From contig NZ_MIEQ01000073.1 in NCBI RefSeq assembly GCF_001968815.1, forward strand, positions 84,462 through 148,461: a stretch of DNA of 64,000 bases, written 5' to 3'. The DNA comes from Motiliproteus sp. MSK22-1. GTDB lineage: Bacteria; Pseudomonadota; Gammaproteobacteria; Pseudomonadales; Balneatricaceae. This document shows, one piece after another, positions 59,465 to 64,000 of this stretch. Under the pieces are notes generated by a model that saw only the letters and a list, made by a program, of their open reading frames with translations, ran no database searches and was not told the origin of the DNA. The position numbers and the translations under genes are program-made. The stretch's first letter is position 1, and the number at the start of each line of letters is the position of its first letter.

Positions 59465-60718
59465 TCAGTTGATCTTTTGTATTCTTTTAAAATCTTCATC
59501 ACTAAGGTTTTTTTGGCACAACTGCTCTAACTTATTTAACCAAAGCTCTGCCTGATCTTGGAGAGCCTTATGTTCAACTTTATTAAAGTTCAGTAATGAT
59601 TTTTTCAACCTGATTGAAACAGTAATATGTTCAGATGCTGATGGCATTAGCTCCGCATACATATCCTCAAATATATCTTTCTCATCTATTTTAGAAATAT
59701 ATACTCTTGGATACTTGATTTTTTCAGATGTTTTGCTGGTTTGTTTTTTTTCAAACTTTTTACTCCATAGCATAATAGACCTTACATAACTCCCTATAAT
59801 ATCTATAGCAGTACCTGGATCATTAATACCAGGAGACAAAGCTCGCAGTGCTATTTCAGACAAAATAATAAAACCATATCTGGGATCTTGATCAAAGGTT
59901 CGATTTCCACCAACAACAACAGTATTTGAAATACAGTCGATTACGTCATCATCTATGTTTTTATCAACATACGCTATGGGAACAATACCATCCAGAAATT
60001 TACCGGAATTGACAACAACATATATTTTAAGATAATTTTCCTTCGCTATATTTTCAAGCTGATCAAGATCTATATACTGAACATAACCAATTTCATTTGA
60101 AACTACTTCATAGAAATTATCCTTTAGTTCCTGCTCATCTTTATCTAACTCATTAGCGTCAAGAAAAGGCTGTTCACCACGTTTAGTTATAGACCTGTCT
60201 AAAGCCTGCTCTACTAGATCAATGGTATCTGTCACTCGACCAAGTTTTGAAAGCTGATCGATCCATCTTAATAACATAACAACAATAATGAAAATTGTAA
60301 TTAATGTGAAAACAAACAGAACAACGATAACACCTTCATCATAAAACTTGGCATTGATACCAATAATACCGACAATACTGAACAGGAATGCCCCGATAAA
60401 TGACCCTAGAGCATTTTGCGCTGTAGAATTTTCCATTAGTAATTTAGTTGCACGCGGCGTAGCGTTACTTGCTGCCGCACTAAAAGCCTGCACCATGATT
60501 CCCAGAGAGAATGTTGAAACTGCCAGCATACTTGAAGCAAGAATTTTAAGAATATCACTGACACCATCAGGCGTTATTACCTTTTTTATACCTTCTGGAA
60601 CATAATTCTCGAGAGAAGATCCCACAAAGAAAGAAACCAGCGCAAATAGGCAATATAAGAGACAACGAAACCACATCGCTTTTGAAGTCTCTTTTAGTCT
60701 GAAGAGTACTTGATTCAT
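59465..60718 (-). CDS. DUF2254 family membrane protein
   Basis: 417 residues. About four helices in the N-terminal 170 residues (e.g. FRCLLYCLFALVSFFVGSSL and GVIVVLFVFTLITIFIIVVM), then a large soluble part with DPRYGFIILSEIALRALSPG, the family's best conserved segment, and INDPGTAID. Function unknown. It stands alone; the gap on its upstream side to RDD is 160 bases and the gap to cti 205 bases, AT-rich without a gene. Confidence 0.82.
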   Translation of the reverse strand: MNQVLFRLKETSKAMWFRCLLYCLFALVSFFVGSSLENYVPEGIKKVITPDGVSDILKILASSMLAVSTFSLGIMVQAFSAAASNATPRATKLLMENSTAQNALGSFIGAFLFSIVGIIGINAKFYDEGVIVVLFVFTLITIFIIVVMLLRWIDQLSKLGRVTDTIDLVEQALDRSITKRGEQPFLDANELDKDEQELKDNFYEVVSNEIGYVQYIDLDQLENIAKENYLKIYVVVNSGKFLDGIVPIAYVDKNIDDDVIDCISNTVVVGGNRTFDQDPRYGFIILSEIALRALSPGINDPGTAIDIIGSYVRSIMLWSKKFEKKQTSKTSEKIKYPRVYISKIDEKDIFEDMYAELMPSASEHITVSIRLKKSLLNFNKVEHKALQDQAELWLNKLEQLCQKNLSDEDFKRIQKIN

Positions 60719-60878
60719 CGACGTTGCCCTTTACCCTTGGTATTCACTTGATAGATTCCCGCTAAAGTACTTTTCATCAAAGATAACCAGCCCATCGCAA
60801 GCCCCCAGGTAGATCATTGTAAAGTTGCCAGAATCAGTTCAGTTATTGTGATTTTCTGAGCCTTATCATGGGCTGGGT

Positions 60879-61382
60879 TTATTTGGCTTTGACTACAACC
60901 TTGGTACCGGCAAGGTAATCGTGAATGCAACGTTTTTGTTTACCGAAAATAAATAAAATATTAATAAATGAAAACAATTGGCCGGCGATAGGAATCTGCC
61001 CTGGTATAAAGTAAACGGCGTAACGCTTCAGCAGATGCTGTTTCAGACCGGGCAAGTCACCATTTAAATCTACAATTTTGATCCCCAGTACTTTTTTCCC
61101 TAATGTCTGCCCATTGCTTATCAACAACTTTCCATTGACCAGAATAAAAATAGCTAATCCCAATGCACCAATGACCAGGTTATAGGTTACTGATGGCTCA
61201 ATACCATTTGTGATACCGTCAAAACCACCCGTGAAGTACATAACGGGAAGTGTCACAATCATAATAATCAGTCCGTCTAACAGCGCAGCTAAGAGCCGGC
61301 TCCACCGGGAGGCCAACTGCTCGCTTGAATCGGTTTCTGCCACCAACTGAGATTGTGGTGCAGCATAATTTTCATTGCTCAT
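60879..61382 (-). CDS. RDD family membrane protein
   Basis: 167 residues. RDD domain: SRWSRLLAALLDGLIIMIV with the Arg and Asp that name the family, a second helix NLVIGALGLAIFILV, GQTLGKKVLGIKIVDLNG, and LKRYAVYFIPGQIPIAGQLF. RDD proteins are small membrane proteins, some with Na+/H+ antiport activity. The N-terminal 25 residues are polar. It stands alone. Confidence 0.85.
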   Translation of the reverse strand: MSNENYAAPQSQLVAETDSSEQLASRWSRLLAALLDGLIIMIVTLPVMYFTGGFDGITNGIEPSVTYNLVIGALGLAIFILVNGKLLISNGQTLGKKVLGIKIVDLNGDLPGLKQHLLKRYAVYFIPGQIPIAGQLFSFINILFIFGKQKRCIHDYLAGTKVVVKAK

Positions 61383-62261
61383 ATAATTCTCCTTAATGAC
61401 ACAAGCTAAATCCGTACAATAACACGAATCATCTATCCTTATTAATGGCTAAAACAGCTATTAATCGACCTCCAGGAGTGAAAGAAAGAGGTAGGAGCAG
61501 AACGTAGTTCATCAGAAGAATGGAATGGATACTGGCAGCTGTTTAATTTTTAACCTCTGATACTCCAGTAACCCTGCCATATCAGCCTCACTGCATGCAC
61601 TTCAGATCTTTTCGTAGTATTAAAACAATCTGACCGGTATCCACAGATACGCGGGGTTATATCGGTATAAACGAGACTACGCCACGCGCTAGCTAAGGGC
61701 CCCACGCCAACTGTTTGGTGAAGCAAATCACAACAATCAAACCAGGGGCCAGAAGCATCCCATAGCTGGTAATATCACAGATCTGAAAATGGATTTCTGC
61801 CAGAGTTCAAGACAGGAAACACCATCAACAATCATCAAAAAAGTACAACTGTTAGATCATTACGATTAAATTTGGATTTCCATTATATTCTACTATACTC
61901 ATGTAAGTTTCACTTGATGACAAGGATATCAACTTACCAAGAATTGCTATTTTGTAACAGGAAGGTACATGGCGCTTTGTTGTGTCATTGAGAAAAAGTG
62001 ATGCGATTCCCTTTTGAAGTATGTGGTTTTCTTTGCTTGCCTTAATACTGCCTCATCGCCTCCCTGGTTAAAACACTCCATTATAGATAGCTCAGTCGTT
62101 TCTATTTGAAGGGTGTTTGTTTTTAATTTCAAATCACTTTTGTTTTGAGTTGCCTCATTCAGATCCCGTTGTACTGGGCGTAGCACTCCGTAAATTTCTA
62201 CATCCAACTCGTCTTTAAAGAATAACAACCAAATATTGTAATGATTAGAGGGACTCCAGCA
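61383..62261. other. long upstream region of the DUF4347 gene
   Basis: 879 bases without a convincing gene. An open frame on the minus strand (61947-62228) starts only with TTG and has no ribosome binding site. A candidate promoter on the plus strand has -35 TTGGAT (61872-61877), 16-base spacer and -10 TATACT (61894-61899), about 360 bases before the next gene, which would give a long leader. The region is AT-rich in 61820-62110. Confidence 0.45.
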
Positions 62262-64000
62262 ATGCCAAAACCTAGTGTAGTTGCCGTTATCGACACCAGC
62301 ATTACAGGCTATGAAGACATTGTTAACAACCTGGCACCTGATATTGAAGTTGTTTTCGTCAGTGACGGGGGCATTATCGAGCTAGCAAACGCCCTACAGG
62401 ATCACACCGATCTGGACGCCATACATATATTTTCCCACGGAAGCGAGGGACAAACCCTTATCGGTGGCACCTTGTTATCCAATGACACTCTGGATGATTA
62501 TCAAAAGGAGCTCGCCAACCTGGGGCAATCTCTTTCTGATGATGGCGACATATTGCTATACGGTTGTGATATCGCGGCGGGCAGTGGAAACGACTTTATT
62601 GAAAAACTAAGCACCTTAACCGGTGCAGATATCGCTGCATCAGATGACCTTACTGGCTCTGTTAAACAGGGTGGCAACTGGGAGTTGGAAAAACAAACAG
62701 GATCAATCAACTACAGCTACTCGTTTGAGCAGTTCCGTGGTTTTTTGGCACTCCCGGTATCCTCTGATCAGACCACAAATTATGATGGCCTGGGGTTAGC
62801 TGATACCGCGGTGATCGCCAATGGAACCGTCATTGATGATATTTCCTATGATGGCTGGCGTTTTAATGGATTTGGAGGAGAAACCGGGATTTATCCCCAT
62901 GAAGGCAGTGTAACGAATAGTGTCGGCACGACAGGCACTCGTTTTTACACCAGCGATGGAACAAGTTTTAAATTTACCAGTATCGACTATACAATTGATA
63001 CTCAGGGCAATCCAGCAAACGCAACCATCACCTTTTACGGCTTTACAGATGGTGGCCAGGTAGAATCACAGGGCTTCAATGCCGCCGATAACAGCTCAGG
63101 TACCTGGACCCTCAACTGGGGCTCGGTTGATGAAGTAAAAATAGCGGCCAATACCCATTGGATTTTCATGGATAATCTAAAGGTTGGTGCCGAAATTCCA
63201 AGCAATGCAACACCTGCTATTTCTATAGATAACGCTAACCTTGCATTTAGCGAAGGTAACAGCGCCACTCAGGTTGATTCCGCAGGAACCGTCAGTGACG
63301 CCGACGGCGACGCCGAATGGAATGGTGGGACTCTTGAGGTACAGATCACCGGCAACGCAGAGACTGGAGATCGCCTGTCTATCGTCGACAGTGATGGTGA
63401 CGGTACTGCCATTACCATCAGCGGCACCAATATCTTCGCCAATGGTGTTGATATCGGTGACCTGAGCGCCAGTGGCGGCATCGTCACCGACGGCACTAAG
63501 CTCACCATCACCTTCGATGCTGACGCAACAAACAGCAACGTGCAGGAAGTACTGCAATCTATTCGCTATGACTCCACCACTCAGGATCCCGGTACCTCCA
63601 ATCGCACAGTGACCTTTACCGCCACTGACAGCAGCGCCGCCAGTGCCTCCGATACCCGAACCATTGCTATCACAGCAGTCAATGACGAACCCACGCTAAC
63701 CGCCAACGCCAGCAACCCCACCTACACCGAGGGTGGTGCCGCCGCCAGCCTGTTCAGCGGTACCAGCGTAGATACCATTGAGAGCGGGCAGAATATTACC
63801 GGTCTCTCCTTTACCATCACCAATGTTACCAACGGCAGTAATGAACGCATCAACATTGACGGCACCACCATTGTGCTGACTCACGGCACTAACGGCTCCA
63901 CCGCTGGCAACAGTCTCAACTACAGTGTCATGGTCATCGGTACCACCGCCACGGTCACGATGACTGGTGGTAATCTCTCCACCGCCGCTACGCAGACTAT
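62262..64000 (+). CDS. large DUF4347-type surface or secreted repeat protein, 5' part
   Basis: 579 residues are in the window and the frame stays open to the edge. ATG at 62262 with AGGG nine bases before it. Residues 1-160 are a DUF4347 domain: IHIFSHGSEG (54-63), LLYGCDIAAGSG (98-109), AASDDLTGS (125-133), NWELE (139-143). A lectin- or beta-sandwich-like part follows to about 305, then calcium-adhesin-type repeats beginning near AISIDNANLAF, rich in Asp, Gly, Thr and Ser, with NDEPTLT junctions. There is no signal peptide, as usual for type I secretion substrates. GC rises clearly from about 63250, so the repeat part may have a separate history. Confidence 0.8.
   Translation, partial: MPKPSVVAVIDTSITGYEDIVNNLAPDIEVVFVSDGGIIELANALQDHTDLDAIHIFSHGSEGQTLIGGTLLSNDTLDDYQKELANLGQSLSDDGDILLYGCDIAAGSGNDFIEKLSTLTGADIAASDDLTGSVKQGGNWELEKQTGSINYSYSFEQFRGFLALPVSSDQTTNYDGLGLADTAVIANGTVIDDISYDGWRFNGFGGETGIYPHEGSVTNSVGTTGTRFYTSDGTSFKFTSIDYTIDTQGNPANATITFYGFTDGGQVESQGFNAADNSSGTWTLNWGSVDEVKIAANTHWIFMDNLKVGAEIPSNATPAISIDNANLAFSEGNSATQVDSAGTVSDADGDAEWNGGTLEVQITGNAETGDRLSIVDSDGDGTAITISGTNIFANGVDIGDLSASGGIVTDGTKLTITFDADATNSNVQEVLQSIRYDSTTQDPGTSNRTVTFTATDSSAASASDTRTIAITAVNDEPTLTANASNPTYTEGGAAASLFSGTSVDTIESGQNITGLSFTITNVTNGSNERINIDGTTIVLTHGTNGSTAGNSLNYSVMVIGTTATVTMTGGNLSTAATQT

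Noticed and set aside
61947..62228. 93-aa minus-strand open frame upstream of the DUF4347 gene
   Set aside because: Only a TTG start, no ribosome binding site, no recognisable protein features.

Overview
The window is a chromosomal segment of a gammaproteobacterium with moderate GC. The gene content (FabA/FabB unsaturated fatty acid synthesis, Cti fatty acid isomerase, NarK-type nitrate transporters under FNR-like and NarL-like sites, queA-tgt-yajC-secD-secF, long zinc-free S14, PA-type gene orders such as rplQ followed by uvrA/ssb) points to an aerobic or facultative marine-type relative of Oceanospirillales/Pseudomonadales. That placement is an inference from gene order and protein character; no search was run. 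No phage, insertion sequence or CRISPR array was seen.

Layout. 0-1 kb: start of obg (minus, only two codons), rpmA and rplU, divergent from ispB. 1-4.2 kb: ispB, fabA, fabB (isoprenoid quinone side chain and unsaturated fatty acid synthesis). 4.2-8.2 kb, minus strand: plsC, moaD, moaC, a second acyltransferase and moaA, so molybdopterin and phospholipid genes are interleaved. 8.3-13.4 kb: SirB-family membrane protein, a degenerate RmlD-like protein, ssb and the divergent uvrA. 13.5-27.4 kb, minus strand: an unbroken S10-spc-alpha ribosomal protein run from rpsJ to rplQ, including secY, rpoA and the short rpmJ. The str operon (rpsL-rpsG-fusA-tuf) is not upstream of rpsJ. 27.8-34.5 kb, minus strand: a purine nucleoside import and use cluster (RutR-like regulator, BMP-type ABC transporter, adenosine deaminase), preceded by serB. 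36.2-41.9 kb: dedA, then a nitrate cluster of a PP2C phosphatase-kinase fusion, one NarK/NasA transporter and a divergent second NarK-type transporter; the shared intergenic region carries two FNR-type boxes and one NarL 7-2-7 site. 42-50.3 kb, minus strand: rnr, secF, secD, yajC, tgt, queA. 50.6 kb: tRNA-Leu(CAA).

Downstream of the tRNA the composition becomes AT-rich and accessory. At 51.2-52.5 kb there is a tightly coupled two-gene unit that I read as a candidate toxin (colicin M/DUF3289-like pattern at the C-terminus) with a membrane-anchored periplasmic immunity protein; this is the best candidate for an undescribed system in the window. From 52.7 to 61.4 kb there is a thiamine-binding-type protein and a series of envelope genes: a CPA-type cation/proton antiporter, DUF502, an EEP-family phosphatase, Cti, DUF2254 and an RDD protein. 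The window ends inside a large DUF4347-type surface or secreted repeat protein that runs off the edge.

Non-coding structure of note: a 16-bp-period tandem repeat between serB and dedA, an 18-bp-period tandem repeat between narK and rnr, a large hairpin inside the ribosomal run between rplN and rplX, an alpha-operon leader, a paired 8-bp inverted repeat over the promoter of the nucleoside transporter operon, and a terminator shared by fabB and plsC that contains the plsC stop codon.
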